Assembly: GCA_026129135.1 (NCBI GenBank)
Contig: JAHCIQ010000001.1
Location: 124,001 to 188,000 of the forward strand
Source of the DNA: Cyanobacteria bacterium TGS_CYA1
Lineage (GTDB): Bacteria > Cyanobacteriota > Vampirovibrionia > Obscuribacterales > Obscuribacteraceae
DNA: 64,000 nt
Direction: 5' to 3'
The notes beneath the pieces were generated by a model. That model made no database searches, had not been told where the DNA came from, and was given only the letters and a program-made list of their open reading frames with translations. Of this stretch, positions 44,846 to 54,547 are shown in pieces (position 1 is the first letter of the stretch; each line of letters opens with the position of its first letter). The position numbers and the translations under genes were made by a program.

Positions 44846-46132
44846 TTAGAGTACTTCTTCGCGTTTTTGCTGTTGCGGTGCTTTTTTGCCACCTAGGCCA
44901 GGAATGCCCATTTTAGGCATTTTGACCGAAGGCATTTTGAGCAATCCACCTTTTTTCGCTGGAGCAGAACCTGGATGCTGAGCGATTGACGTTGGCTTAA
45001 CATCTGGATATGGATCGGCTGGGTCGAACGGTGCTTTTTCAGCTACGCTCGGTTTTGAAACAGCCGCAGGAGATACGGGAATCTGGTGCTGCTGCGAGAT
45101 TTGACTTTGAGTCGGAGCGGGAGCAGATTTGCTCTCTTCCTTCTTCTTGCCGCCCATAAAAGGAATGCTCGCCAATTGAGGAGCTTTCAGTTTAGGCATG
45201 CCAGGAATGAGACCCTTTTTCTTCTGTTGAGCTGGCTTCGAGCTTGCTACCACTGGCGTTTCTTTAGCACTGTTGGTGGTGGCTAACTCCTGGCTCGGTT
45301 TGAGGTCTGCACCAGATTTTTTGTCGAGAGCGCCCTGGTAGAAGCCGCTTCCGTCGTTGGCTTCAGCTACACTTGTCTCTTTCAGAGCTTCAGGTTTCTT
45401 CTTCATGAAAGGAACCGAAACGGAAGGAAGCAAGCGCTTCTTGGAAGCAATTTTTTGTTTGTCGCCGTTTTGTCCAGTGATGATGTCTTTGGTGCTTGAA
45501 GGCATCTTTTGGTTGGCAACTTTTTGCTCTTTGTCGTTTTCTTTGGCTTTAGCCATGTTCGCTTTGGCTTTGTTGACGTACATTTCGTTCAACGAGCCAG
45601 ACGGAGCATTCGCAATGTCTTGTTTGGGAGCTTGTTTTTTGCCTTTGCCAGCGCCTGGAATCAAGCTTGTGGAAGCGCTTGCCATTTTGCCAGTGGCTTT
45701 GAAGCCGCTCGAAAGCATCGATGCGCTCTTTTGCATCAGTCCAGGACTGGATGGTTTTTTAGCCGGAGCTGGCTGCGAGACGATGGTAGTTTGATTACTT
45801 GGTGCTTTTGGCTTTTTGTCGCCGCCACCTTTAAAAGGATTGGGAATAGCTGCAACTGGATTTTTCAGCCCACTGAACATGCCAGGTTTCTTTTGCTGAG
45901 GCAAAAGGCTTGGGTCTCCGCCCATCGGCATGGTGACATACGTGGAAGGCGTGACTACATTGTCTACGGCAGGCACAGAGGTCTGTTTTTTCTTAGCTGG
46001 TGATTCAGGAGCCTGGATGTGAGCGTATGGGTCCAGAGCTGAGCCGGCAAAGACAGCCGGTTGAACACCTATTAAGGCGATTACGAGTGAGAGAGGTAAG
46101 TAGGCTTTTGCATTAGGCCCGAAAGACTTCAT
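44846..46132 (-). CDS. Secreted Lys/Pro-rich low-complexity repeat protein
   Basis: A signal peptide (residues 1-29, cleavage near VFA) precedes about 400 residues rich in Lys, Pro, Ala, Gly and Ser, with no cysteine seen. Short motifs recur at irregular spacing: VPFMKKKP, IPFMGGKKK, IPGLGGKK, IPNPFKGGG and LIPGAGKGKK. These give a loose unit of the form K-K-x-G-[IL]-x-P ... [IV]P-[FG]-[ML]-GG-KK. The protein is strongly basic and likely disordered. AGGGGA precedes the ATG and an extended -10 promoter lies at 46184-46192. Function unknown; binding to an anionic surface polymer is a guess. Confidence 0.75.
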   Translation of the reverse strand: MKSFGPNAKAYLPLSLVIALIGVQPAVFAGSALDPYAHIQAPESPAKKKQTSVPAVDNVVTPSTYVTMPMGGDPSLLPQQKKPGMFSGLKNPVAAIPNPFKGGGDKKPKAPSNQTTIVSQPAPAKKPSSPGLMQKSASMLSSGFKATGKMASASTSLIPGAGKGKKQAPKQDIANAPSGSLNEMYVNKAKANMAKAKENDKEQKVANQKMPSSTKDIITGQNGDKQKIASKKRLLPSVSVPFMKKKPEALKETSVAEANDGSGFYQGALDKKSGADLKPSQELATTNSAKETPVVASSKPAQQKKKGLIPGMPKLKAPQLASIPFMGGKKKEESKSAPAPTQSQISQQHQIPVSPAAVSKPSVAEKAPFDPADPYPDVKPTSIAQHPGSAPAKKGGLLKMPSVKMPKMGIPGLGGKKAPQQQKREEVL

Positions 46133-46183
46133 TGAATTTCCCCTTATGACCGGAGTGAGTATTCAGCTTGATGATTCAGAGAT

Positions 46184-46192
46184 CTTATAACA
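46184..46192 (-). promoter_or_regulatory. Extended -10 promoter of the Lys/Pro-rich gene
   Basis: On the minus strand the sequence reads TGTTATAAG, an extended -10 (TGnTATAAT with one mismatch). It lies about 52 bases upstream of the ATG at 46132. No convincing -35 is seen, which is tolerable for an extended -10. Confidence 0.45.
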
Positions 46193-46309
46193 GATTCTTT
46201 GAGGTAGCCATTACCTTTGAAACCCTAAAGCTCGCTCCGGCGTTTCGGCGTGACCGGTTTGCCCGTAATAGCCTGGATTAACTAGCTGCAAAGGACTGTT
46301 TCAAAAGAT

Positions 46310-46315
46310 TATAAT
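46310..46315 (+). promoter_or_regulatory. Perfect -10 hexamer before the small membrane protein gene
   Basis: TATAAT at 46310-46315, with only a poor -35 (TGCAAA at 46287-46292). Transcription would start near 46322, about 37 bases before the ATG at 46359. It also places the upstream ATG at 46314 inside the promoter, supporting the later start. Confidence 0.4.
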
Positions 46316-46358
46316 GTCCATATACAATAGAGACAGTCGATGCGGAGAAAATAATCAA

Positions 46359-46508
46359 ATGCACCCTGAAGGTACCACTTGGCAAGTGTTCATACTCATT
46401 GTGTTGGGCTGGCTTGCTGCCGCCACTTTCATTTTTGGCGGTCGAAAACTTTATTTCGAGCCGTTCAAGAACGATGCTCCGGATGAAAGTCCCAAGTCCG
46501 CGGAATAA
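46359..46508 (+). CDS. Small single-span membrane protein
   Basis: 49 residues with one transmembrane helix (about residues 8-27, FILIVLGWLAAATFIFGG) and a short acidic C-terminal tail. GGAG at 46344-46347 lies 11 bases before the ATG, and a perfect TATAAT lies upstream. No family is recognised. It converges on the sarcosine-oxidase-like gene with an 11-base gap. The promoter, ribosome binding site and clean membrane topology support a real gene, but it is short. Confidence 0.5.
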   Translation: MHPEGTTWQVFILIVLGWLAAATFIFGGRKLYFEPFKNDAPDESPKSAE

Positions 46509-46519
46509 AATCTCCTCGA

Positions 46520-47689
46520 CTAAAAGCGGTCGAGCTTAAACGAAGTTAAGTCTATTTTCGATTCTCCAGTCAAAATGAGGTCAGTCATGCACTCACCGAT
46601 GGCTGGAGAGTGCTTGAACCCATGACCTGAGCATGGCGAGCAAACTAACACATTGTTAGAGTCCGGCAAGCGGTCAATCACAAAGGCACCATCAGGGGTG
46701 ACAGTGTAGAGACAGATTGCCGACCTCACGCATTTATTTTTGGCTCCGGGAAAATGTGGAGCTACGTAGAGATCGAACATTGATTCTATTTCATCTCGAC
46801 TCACTTCGCGATCGACAGATGATGTTTCACAAGGTTTATCGTACTGTTCAAAAGCCAGTTTAAATCCGCCATCAGGTCCATCGACGGCAGGGAATCCGTA
46901 CATTCCGTTTTTGTCTCCTTTCAATTCCCAGATAAAGATTGGAAATTGGGGTGGAGAAAAATCTTTGAAATTTGCGGCTATGTCAAACCAGTAGAGAACC
47001 TGGCGATAAACCTTGAAAATGGACTCGAAGCTTTTTTTTGAAACCATTTGATTGAGCCAGGGACCCAGAGACAAAACTAAGCTATCGCAACGATAAGTGT
47101 TTTTGTCCGTTCTAATTGTGATACCGTCCTTGGTTTCATTGAAATCAATTAGTTTTTCGTCGGTATGGATTTCGGCACCATGTTTTTTTGCCAATTGGAG
47201 TTGTCGCTCCACAATGCGCTCGGGGCGCATGATACCTGCTTCGTATTCGTAATAGCCGATTTCTTGATCTGAAACATTGAATTGTGGAAAACGTTTTTTG
47301 ATCTCTTGAGCATTCAAGATATCGTGTTTGATATCGTATTTTTTTGCTGCATCAACTGTATTTTGGAAAAAAGCCTCGGTGTGGCGCGCCATGCTGTCGG
47401 GGGTACTGCAAATGATAAGGCCGCCAGTTTTTTGCAAAAGATCAGAGCTTGTTTCCGCTTCTAGAGCCTCGATAATTTCGTACGACCTGAGGGAAAGCGG
47501 GGTGTACTGTACGCCTTCACCAATACCTTTGCGGGTGATGCGTGTGTCTCCATGGGTAGAGCCGAGAGTGTGCGGAGGTGAAAATTGATCGATTCCCAGC
47601 GTTTTGACACCGCGTTTTGACAATTGATAAACTGTCGAACTGCCCATAGCGCCCAGTCCGATTACTATGGCTCGATAGTTTTCGCTCAT
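46520..47689 (-). CDS. Monomeric sarcosine oxidase / N-methyltryptophan oxidase-like flavoenzyme
   Basis: The N-terminal Rossmann motif GLGAMGSS and the family block GSTHGDTRITR lie in the first 55 residues. C326 in AICLYTVTPDG is the position of the cysteine that carries covalent FAD in MSOX/MTOX. The C-terminal GFKHSP motif completes the family pattern. These enzymes oxidise N-methyl amines such as sarcosine to formaldehyde, glycine and peroxide; the substrate here is unknown. It starts 2 bases after the aroB stop, so it is in the aroC-aroB transcript. Confidence 0.88.
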   Translation of the reverse strand: MSENYRAIVIGLGAMGSSTVYQLSKRGVKTLGIDQFSPPHTLGSTHGDTRITRKGIGEGVQYTPLSLRSYEIIEALEAETSSDLLQKTGGLIICSTPDSMARHTEAFFQNTVDAAKKYDIKHDILNAQEIKKRFPQFNVSDQEIGYYEYEAGIMRPERIVERQLQLAKKHGAEIHTDEKLIDFNETKDGITIRTDKNTYRCDSLVLSLGPWLNQMVSKKSFESIFKVYRQVLYWFDIAANFKDFSPPQFPIFIWELKGDKNGMYGFPAVDGPDGGFKLAFEQYDKPCETSSVDREVSRDEIESMFDLYVAPHFPGAKNKCVRSAICLYTVTPDGAFVIDRLPDSNNVLVCSPCSGHGFKHSPAIGECMTDLILTGESKIDLTSFKLDRF

Positions 47690-47691
47690 TT

Positions 47692-48834
47692 CTAAACCAG
47701 TTTGTGCAAATCTGAAACTGGCAAACTAAAATCGTAATCGACCGTTCCCAGTTTTCCATCAGGCAAAATAAGCTTCATCTTATTGCCTTCGCGTTTCTTA
47801 TCCATCTCCATAGCTGCAACCAATTTTTCTTTTGATGTTTTGCTTGGAATTTCGAAAGGCAATTCTGCTTTGAACAGAATGTCTTTGATTCGCTCGAGAT
47901 CTGCTTTGGGCAATTTCTTCTGAGCAACGGCCAATTTGGCGGCATGAACAATTCCGACGCCGACCGCTTCGCCGTGATTCAGTTTGAATTCGCCCACCGT
48001 TTCAAGGGCATGACCAAGTGTATGTCCAAGGTTCAAGACCCGGCGGAGGTTGGTATCTTTGGGGTCACGTGCCACCACAAATAGTTTCATTTTGATGCAG
48101 CTCGTAATCAAGCCTGCCACCTGTGGGTCGTCCACGTCAAATCCTTCATTGACTACATTTTCGAGGATCTCGAAAATCGGTTTTGGTCCTTTTTCGTATT
48201 CCGTGTGCTTGGCGACAGTTTCTTCGATAAGGGCGTATTTAAGAATTTCTGCCACTCCGCACATGAGCTGAGCCTTTGGCACTGTAGCAAGCAGCTCTTG
48301 ATCCGCTAACACTGCTTTTGGAAAATAAAAGGTTCCGGCGAGATTTTTGCCATGGGGTAAGTTGATTGCGTTTTTTCCGCCAATACTGGCGTCAACTTGA
48401 GCAAGTAGCGACGTTGGCACAACGACCAGGTTGAGCCCGCGCATATAGGTTGCAGCGGCAAAGCCAGCAAGGTCAGATACAGAACCTCCGCCCAAAGCAA
48501 CAATCGAATCCTGACGGCTAAAGCCGCGCTCTTGCAAATGGTCCCAAATGCGAATGAGCCAGTCTGTTGACTTGCAAACGTCGCCATCGGGAACTTCGAG
48601 CGTGGTGACCTGGTAGTCTTCGGAAGGAAGTTGCGAAAGCACATCACGCAGCCAGTGTACAGCTGCAGAATGTTGACAGAGCACAAGAACGTGTTTGCCA
48701 GCGCCTATCTGGGCCAGGGTTCCCGAAAGCTTAGTCCGTGCGCCCGCACCTACAGCGACGCGAGTTTTGACTTCCAGCGCCGTATTCCAGAGCATAGTGA
48801 TGACCGGACCCTTGTGGCGACTTTTATGACGCAT
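47692..48834 (-). CDS. aroB: 3-dehydroquinate synthase
   Basis: NAD-binding and active-site motifs of DHQS are present: DSIVALGGGSVSDLAGFAAATYMRG, PTSLLAQVDASIGGK and LNLGHTLGHALE. The enzyme turns DAHP into 3-dehydroquinate, the second shikimate step. The ATG at 48834 follows GGGAG; a frame back to 48885 has no better site, and an ATG at 48795 is closest to family length. It lies 81 bases after aroC and 2 bases before the sarcosine-oxidase-like gene. Confidence 0.94.
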   Translation of the reverse strand: MRHKSRHKGPVITMLWNTALEVKTRVAVGAGARTKLSGTLAQIGAGKHVLVLCQHSAAVHWLRDVLSQLPSEDYQVTTLEVPDGDVCKSTDWLIRIWDHLQERGFSRQDSIVALGGGSVSDLAGFAAATYMRGLNLVVVPTSLLAQVDASIGGKNAINLPHGKNLAGTFYFPKAVLADQELLATVPKAQLMCGVAEILKYALIEETVAKHTEYEKGPKPIFEILENVVNEGFDVDDPQVAGLITSCIKMKLFVVARDPKDTNLRRVLNLGHTLGHALETVGEFKLNHGEAVGVGIVHAAKLAVAQKKLPKADLERIKDILFKAELPFEIPSKTSKEKLVAAMEMDKKREGNKMKLILPDGKLGTVDYDFSLPVSDLHKLV

Positions 48835-48915
48835 AGCAATCTTTTCTCCCTGGATAAAACTGAAAAGATCATTCCCCGTCTTCAACCTGCTTCTATCCTT
48901 GGCTACATAAAAATC

Positions 48916-50085
48916 TCAGGCGTCTGATAAGTTGCGTTTTTTATAAACGCTAAGTAGCTGTTTCATAGAATCCTGACCGAATTTTTCAAGGAGAGCTTTA
49001 GCCAGGATATAAGCAATCATATTCTTAGCAACTACCGCGCAGGCACTGATGGCGCAAACGTCAGAGCGCTCATAACGTGCTTTCTTAGCTTTAAAGTCAG
49101 GAAACGAAACTGAATTTAATCCCTTTACAAGAGTCGGGATAGGTTTCATAAAAGCTCTTATCACTAGACGAGACCCGTTTGTCATACCGCCTTCCACTCC
49201 GCCTGCGCGATTAGTGGGTCTTGTGAAGGGCAGATTCTCTGTCTTAGCCGGGTTTATGGCATCATGAACTTGAGAGCCGGGCTTCTGGCTTGCTTCAATG
49301 CCATCGCCAATTTCCATTGCTTTGATTGCATGCACAGACATCAATGCTTGTGCGAGCTGACCGTCGATTCTTCTGTCCCAGTGGACATAAGAGCCAAGAC
49401 CTACAGGCAAATTGTCTACTAGAATTTCGATAGCTCCGCCCAGGCTGTCACCTTCGCTCCAGGTCTTTTTAATTAGCTCTATCATTTCTTCTGATTTAGA
49501 CTGATCCGCGCAAGAAATTTCAGATTCATTCGCTCTGGCGCATACTTCAATCAGGTTATCGCAATCGGCTTGGGAAGGAGCTTTCACATTGCCGACCTGG
49601 ATGACATGCGCGACTAAATTGATATCGAGCACATTTAAAAATTGTTGACAGATGGCACCTACTGCCACTCTTGCCGCGGTTTCGCGCGCGCTAGCTCTTT
49701 CTATGACGTCGCGAATATCTTTGTGACCATACTTAATGGTGCCAGCTAAGTCGGCATGTCCTGGTCTGAAACAGTCGACTTCTTTTTCTTTAGGCGTGTT
49801 TATTTTGCCTTCAAGAGCCATGACTTCTTGCCAGTTTGCAAAATCTTTGTTTTCGATATGCATGCAAATGGGACCACCGGTCGTGACACCACCTCTGATA
49901 CCGCCAGTAAAAGTGACTTTGTCGCTCTCTATTTTTTGACGTGAGTTTCTGCCATAACCACCTTGTCTGGCTTTGAGTTCTTTATCGAGCTTGTCAAAAT
50001 CTATTGCAAGTCCGCTTGGAAATCCCTCCAGTATCGCAGTGAGACTGGGTCCGTGAGATTCGCCGGCAGTGAGAAAACGCAACAT
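48916..50085 (-). CDS. aroC: Chorismate synthase
   Basis: Starts MLRFLTAGESHGPSL. It carries the family signatures GRNSRQKIESD, RPGHADLAGTIKYG, RASARETAARVAVG and GGVEGGMTNG. It uses reduced FMN to make chorismate from EPSP, the last common step of aromatic synthesis. The start at 50085 matches the universal N-terminus; GTG/ATG extensions to 50118 would cross the aroA start. Only 26 bases separate it from the divergent aroA start. Confidence 0.96.
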   Translation of the reverse strand: MLRFLTAGESHGPSLTAILEGFPSGLAIDFDKLDKELKARQGGYGRNSRQKIESDKVTFTGGIRGGVTTGGPICMHIENKDFANWQEVMALEGKINTPKEKEVDCFRPGHADLAGTIKYGHKDIRDVIERASARETAARVAVGAICQQFLNVLDINLVAHVIQVGNVKAPSQADCDNLIEVCARANESEISCADQSKSEEMIELIKKTWSEGDSLGGAIEILVDNLPVGLGSYVHWDRRIDGQLAQALMSVHAIKAMEIGDGIEASQKPGSQVHDAINPAKTENLPFTRPTNRAGGVEGGMTNGSRLVIRAFMKPIPTLVKGLNSVSFPDFKAKKARYERSDVCAISACAVVAKNMIAYILAKALLEKFGQDSMKQLLSVYKKRNLSDA

Positions 50086-50111
50086 CGCTGTATATCTTAC
50101 AATATTAGGTG

Positions 50112-51386
50112 ATGGCAAGCCTAAAAGGTAAAAATTTGATCGTGCCGGGCGATAAGTCCATAACTCATCGCGCCTATTTTTTCGGTGCTTTCAGCCAGGG
50201 CAAGAGCAGAATAATCAATCCAAGCACAGCCCTCGACTGTCAAAGCACTATCGAGTGTCTTAGCAAACTGGGACTTGGCTTCGAGTTTAGCGAAGGCAAA
50301 GTCTTTTTGACTTGTGATGGCATAAATTCGCTGGTCACACCAGATTCGACTCTTTTTGCTGGCAACAGTGGGACCACATTGCGACTCATGATGGGACTTC
50401 TTGCCGGACGACCCTTTTCTGCCACCATAGACGGCGACGAGTCTCTTCGTCGAAGACCACTCAAAAGAATTAGCGACCCGCTTCGCCAAATGGGTGCCGA
50501 TTTCGACTTGAGCAACGAACATACAGCACCTGTCACTGTGCATGGCAATTCGCTTGAAGGGCAGTTCTTCGAGCTAGAGCACGCATCTGCCCAGGTGCAA
50601 ACGGCGATTATCCTTGCCGGTCTGCAAGCTGAAGGAGAAACTTCGTGTGTGGTACCAAATAAAGTGCGCAACCATACTCTAAATATGCTCAAGCATCTAG
50701 ATATTCCGGCCAGGTCGAGCAGCCCGCTCCAGCTTGGAGTATTTGGTTTGAAAAGCCCGATTGCACCATTTGAAATAGTGGTGCCAGGCGATATTTCGTC
50801 CGCTGCATATTTTCTCGTTGCTGCAGCACTTCTTGCTGGTTCTCAAGTTTCAATAGACAATCTTGGTATCGATACGGGACGCGTACTCGTGCTCGATGTT
50901 TTAGCCAGGATGGGCGCCAATATTGAAATTACCAATAAACGTTTAGCATCGCAAGAACCGGTCGCTACTGTCAGTTTGACTCATCAAAACAGGCTCGATG
51001 GCATAACTATAAATGCTCGCGATTTAGCTTCTGGCATTGATGAATTGCCGATTTTAGCTCTCGCTGGTGCATTATGTAAAGGCAAATTCGAGGTGCGTGG
51101 TGCAAGCGAGTTGCGACATAAAGAAAGCGACAGATTGTCATTACTGGTGGAAAATTTGAAAAATGCTGGTGTCAAAATAGAATCGCATGGTGACAATTTC
51201 GAGATTGATGGCGCAGATTCAGTTCCAGGTGGAACGCTCTGGAAAACGGCTGGGGATCACCGAATCGCCATGACTGGAATGATTGCAAATCTCTTGTTCG
51301 AGCGTCCGGTCGAAATCGACGATACAGATTGCATCGCTATTTCTTATCCCGACTTTTCAGCAGATCTTGCTGCCATGTTTATTTAG
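50112..51386 (+). CDS. aroA: 3-phosphoshikimate 1-carboxyvinyltransferase (EPSP synthase)
   Basis: The conserved GDKSITHRA, GNSGTTLRLMMGLLAG and DGDESLRRRP motifs line the shikimate-phosphate and PEP sites. RHKESDR and GDHRIAM follow near the C-terminus. The NSGTT form resembles the Bacillus/cyanobacterial branch more than the enterobacterial one. It makes EPSP for AroC. ATG 50112 is used; GTG 50109 directly before it is possible. The stop overlaps the convergent glycosyltransferase-like gene by 8 bases. Confidence 0.95.
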   Translation: MASLKGKNLIVPGDKSITHRAYFFGAFSQGKSRIINPSTALDCQSTIECLSKLGLGFEFSEGKVFLTCDGINSLVTPDSTLFAGNSGTTLRLMMGLLAGRPFSATIDGDESLRRRPLKRISDPLRQMGADFDLSNEHTAPVTVHGNSLEGQFFELEHASAQVQTAIILAGLQAEGETSCVVPNKVRNHTLNMLKHLDIPARSSSPLQLGVFGLKSPIAPFEIVVPGDISSAAYFLVAAALLAGSQVSIDNLGIDTGRVLVLDVLARMGANIEITNKRLASQEPVATVSLTHQNRLDGITINARDLASGIDELPILALAGALCKGKFEVRGASELRHKESDRLSLLVENLKNAGVKIESHGDNFEIDGADSVPGGTLWKTAGDHRIAMTGMIANLLFERPVEIDDTDCIAISYPDFSADLAAMFI

Positions 51387-52845
51387 GCAAATATAAAATG
51401 TGCGTTTCGCCGTTAGCAACAACTTCTTGTTTGCGTTCATAAAATTGTTCGATTGTACGCACAATGTCTGGTGACCAAAAGTATGAAGGCGAGTGATTCT
51501 CAACGTCATTTTTATTTATTATTATGGCAGGATATTTTCTCGCGCTAATTTCAGCAATAAAGAATTCTGGAACAAATCCTGTTCTAGATGTCTTACTCCA
51601 GACTTGATAAAAAGTGGCAATGTCAATGAAATATGGCTTCGCGTCTAAAACCATGGCAATAATAGGGTCTTCGACTAGAATCAATTTGTCTTTCAATTGA
51701 GGTTTGAGTTCAGCTAGAACAGACATTGTTTCGGGCATGCTTGAAACTGTTTTTTTTAATGGGTCAATCATTGTATTAGTGATATAGGTGCTCAAAAGAC
51801 ACAGGGGTAAAAGCACAAAGCTTAGCCATGGCAGACTGGCGCAGACTAAAGCAGTGAGCCACGAAGAAAATAGAAAAAACAAAAAGGCGTGATTTGCGTT
51901 GGGAAACATCGTGCCCATTGTGTACGCTGTAATCGAACCGCTTACTATAAAAAGAAGAGTTGGGAAAATGGCTTCAGTTCTATATTTTTTTATTGACAGC
52001 AAGACGATGATTGCAATAAGACCAAATAACATTTTAGGCCAGTCAGTTATGATCCAACCAAAATGATCGATAAGGTCTGTTAGAGAAAACGGAAAACGGG
52101 ATGCAAACTGTATCTGCGAGCTGAATCCAGATTGAGTAATTATTTGAATTGGAATAAAAATTAGAGCGGCGAGCGCGAAGACTCCGCCACCATATGCAAT
52201 GGCATCGTTAAATCGCTTTTTTAGTAAAAGAAATAACACGATGCATGCTGGAATAATTATGGATGGCTGTTTGGTGTAGATGGCAAGCGTGCTTGCGACA
52301 ATCGATGGCAAATAATCTTTCAAACATTCTTTAATCGAATTTCGTTCCTTGTTCAAATTAGAATGAAAAGAATCCAGCGCCCAAGCTGTAAATGCCAGGC
52401 TTGCCATATCCACTCGTGCCTTGAGCGACCAGCTCCAGATAGAAACATAGCTTGCAAAACTGATGACCCCAAGACTCGCTGCCAGTTTTGAGCGTGCGCT
52501 TCGATTGAACAGGCGCCACAAAAAATAGACAGTCAAAATAAAGCTTGCCATGCTGATTGCGCGCAAGCTCCACAAATTCCATCCGAATATTTTTTGAAAT
52601 GGCAGACCCAGAACAAAATAGACTGGAGTGTAGATTGTCGCTATAAAAGGCTCTGACACCAGTCGATCGGCTGGATAAATGTTATTGCCCAGAGATAAAT
52701 TGTATGCCGCCCACAAACAAGGACCTTCGTATTCGATGGCTAGAGGCGCTTTGAGCGCATGAAACCAACCGATACCATAAATTGCACACAACCAAATTGA
52801 AACGAGAATAAAGCAAACTGAAATGATCTTATTTAACAAAATCAA
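51379..52845 (-). CDS. GT-C-like multispanning membrane protein
   Basis: About 11 transmembrane helices are present. The early outer loop after helix 1 carries the [16 protein letters not shown] pattern and acidic residues common in GT-C/PMT-like lipid-linked sugar transferases. The C-terminal 100 residues lie outside the membrane. The donor is probably a polyprenyl-phosphate sugar, but neither donor nor acceptor can be named. The TTG at 52845 overlaps the TGA of the flavoprotein gene; frames back to 52890 start inside that gene. The stop overlaps aroA by 8 bases. Confidence 0.75.
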   Translation of the reverse strand: MILLNKIISVCFILVSIWLCAIYGIGWFHALKAPLAIEYEGPCLWAAYNLSLGNNIYPADRLVSEPFIATIYTPVYFVLGLPFQKIFGWNLWSLRAISMASFILTVYFLWRLFNRSARSKLAASLGVISFASYVSIWSWSLKARVDMASLAFTAWALDSFHSNLNKERNSIKECLKDYLPSIVASTLAIYTKQPSIIIPACIVLFLLLKKRFNDAIAYGGGVFALAALIFIPIQIITQSGFSSQIQFASRFPFSLTDLIDHFGWIITDWPKMLFGLIAIIVLLSIKKYRTEAIFPTLLFIVSGSITAYTMGTMFPNANHAFLFFLFSSWLTALVCASLPWLSFVLLPLCLLSTYITNTMIDPLKKTVSSMPETMSVLAELKPQLKDKLILVEDPIIAMVLDAKPYFIDIATFYQVWSKTSRTGFVPEFFIAEISARKYPAIIINKNDVENHSPSYFWSPDIVRTIEQFYERKQEVVANGETHILYLPK

Positions 52846-54413
52846 GCGTTCTTTTCTTCGTGGTATTCCATCTCGGTGTTGACGTCCCAAATATTCTCTT
52901 TGGTTTTGATACCACTTGCGATATTATCGACGCACACCATTGCCGTAAGCATCGAGTGATCCTGGTTATTGTATTTGTGCATGCCGTTGCGGCCTACCAG
53001 AAACAGATTTTCGTAAGTGCTCACATAGTCTTGAATTTCCTGGAATCTGTCATAAGTACCAAAATAGCCAGGATACGTTTTGGGCATACGAATGACCATT
53101 GCATCAAGTACATCGGCTTTGTTTATGATGCCGATTTTGTCTAATTCCATGGCGCCAAGTTCTTTCAGTCTTTCATCGGACCATGTCCAGAGATCGTCAG
53201 TTTCGTTGCAGAAATATTCGAGTCCAAGCCAGACCGTGTTGTCTGGATCTGCCACCATGTGTCTGCCCCAGTTGTTGTAAATCTGAAGACGACCAATCAA
53301 AACATCGCTTTCTTGAACATAAATCCAGTTGTCGGCAATAATGAAGCGACCATTCGATAACTCGTCGGTGATAGCTAATTTCTTGACCAGGAGCCCGACT
53401 TCGATGAAGTCGCGATAAACAAGACCGTCGCTTACTTCTTTTACGTTAGCTGGAACTTTGGCATCGAATTTGCTTATCAGTTCGCGCACTGGCATCGAAG
53501 AAAAGAAATAGTCGCCGCTCAAAGTGGTAAGTTCGCCTGTTTTGGCGTCTTTGACTTCGACTGCTGTAATTTGTTTTGTGGCGTCATCCGCTTTTATTGA
53601 CTCTACATCTTTGTCGAGCAGAATCTGTCCGCCACGTTCTTTTACTTTGTCTGCCACAAGCTCCCACATCGAGCCCGTTCCAAGTTCAGGATACAGGAAC
53701 TGCTCTACAAGCGAGGTCTCAGTCCCTTTTTGTTTGACGTCACCAATGCCGGCAAAGATTTTCTTCAGAGCATGCCATACCGCTTTTGTGATGCTGAGCC
53801 CTTTTATACGTTGGGCACCCCAGGCGGCGCTGATTTTGTTGCAATCGATTCCCCATACCTTTTCGGTATAGTCTTTGAAAAAGGTCAGATAGAGTTCGCG
53901 TCCGAATCTGTTGGTAATAAAGTCTTCCAGGCTGTTTTCTTTTTTGATTGGAAAAACAACAGAGTTTATATAGCTAAAGCCAATTCTCATCGTCTTTACT
54001 AGACCAAGATTAGTGAAAGTCTGGATTTTTAAACTGATTGGATAATCGAAAAATTTGCGCAGATAGTAAATTCGAGTACGTCTTTTGAGCAAGATCATTT
54101 TGTTGTCTTCGGGCTTCAAATCCTGCCCTTTGACCTGTCTCGTTTTGTTATGATAAGTGATGGTTTCTTCTTCGCCACCGGCTATCGGAATCTTGCTCGT
54201 CCACCAGTCCATGACTCGGTCAGACTTTGAAAAGAATCGGTGAGGACCGACGTCCAGTTTGTTGCCTTTATATTCGTAGGTTCTCGATAGTCCACCAATA
54301 ACGTCGCTTTTCTCGACGATTATCGGTTTGACATCGGTGCGTTCCAATAATTCGTAGGCGGCAGTCAGCCCAGCTGGACCAGCTCCTATGATTATCGCTT
54401 TCTTTTCTGACAT
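52842..54413 (-). CDS. FAD-dependent oxidoreductase, UDP-galactopyranose mutase/amine-oxidase fold
   Basis: The N-terminal FAD motif [16 protein letters not shown] is followed by [24 protein letters not shown]. This start of the fold is shared by protoporphyrinogen oxidase, amine oxidases and UDP-galactopyranose mutase. Similar proteins often sit in surface polysaccharide clusters. The 523-residue length and the YTEKVWGI motif match that uncharacterised group. It is followed, with overlap, by a GT-C-like membrane protein, so a role in sugar or polyprenyl modification is likely (inference). Confidence 0.82.
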   Translation of the reverse strand: MSEKKAIIIGAGPAGLTAAYELLERTDVKPIIVEKSDVIGGLSRTYEYKGNKLDVGPHRFFSKSDRVMDWWTSKIPIAGGEEETITYHNKTRQVKGQDLKPEDNKMILLKRRTRIYYLRKFFDYPISLKIQTFTNLGLVKTMRIGFSYINSVVFPIKKENSLEDFITNRFGRELYLTFFKDYTEKVWGIDCNKISAAWGAQRIKGLSITKAVWHALKKIFAGIGDVKQKGTETSLVEQFLYPELGTGSMWELVADKVKERGGQILLDKDVESIKADDATKQITAVEVKDAKTGELTTLSGDYFFSSMPVRELISKFDAKVPANVKEVSDGLVYRDFIEVGLLVKKLAITDELSNGRFIIADNWIYVQESDVLIGRLQIYNNWGRHMVADPDNTVWLGLEYFCNETDDLWTWSDERLKELGAMELDKIGIINKADVLDAMVIRMPKTYPGYFGTYDRFQEIQDYVSTYENLFLVGRNGMHKYNNQDHSMLTAMVCVDNIASGIKTKENIWDVNTEMEYHEEKNA

Positions 54414-54512
54414 TAAGAAAAAACATCCCCGGCAAAGCCAACCACCTAATTTTAGGCTAATTCCAAAAATATTGTCTTGCTAATCTTCATACTTCATGAA
54501 AGGCTCAAATCA

Positions 54513-54535
54513 AGGGGTAAATAATTAATACCCCT
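54513..54535 (+). promoter_or_regulatory. Hairpin just before the ribosome binding site of the repeat protein
   Basis: AGGGGTA (54513-54519) pairs with TACCCCT (54529-54535) around a 9-base AT loop. The GGGGTGG ribosome binding site begins at 54536, directly after the stem. The structure could affect translation of the MshEN-like gene. Confidence 0.4.
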
Positions 54536-54547
54536 GGGGTGGATCAA

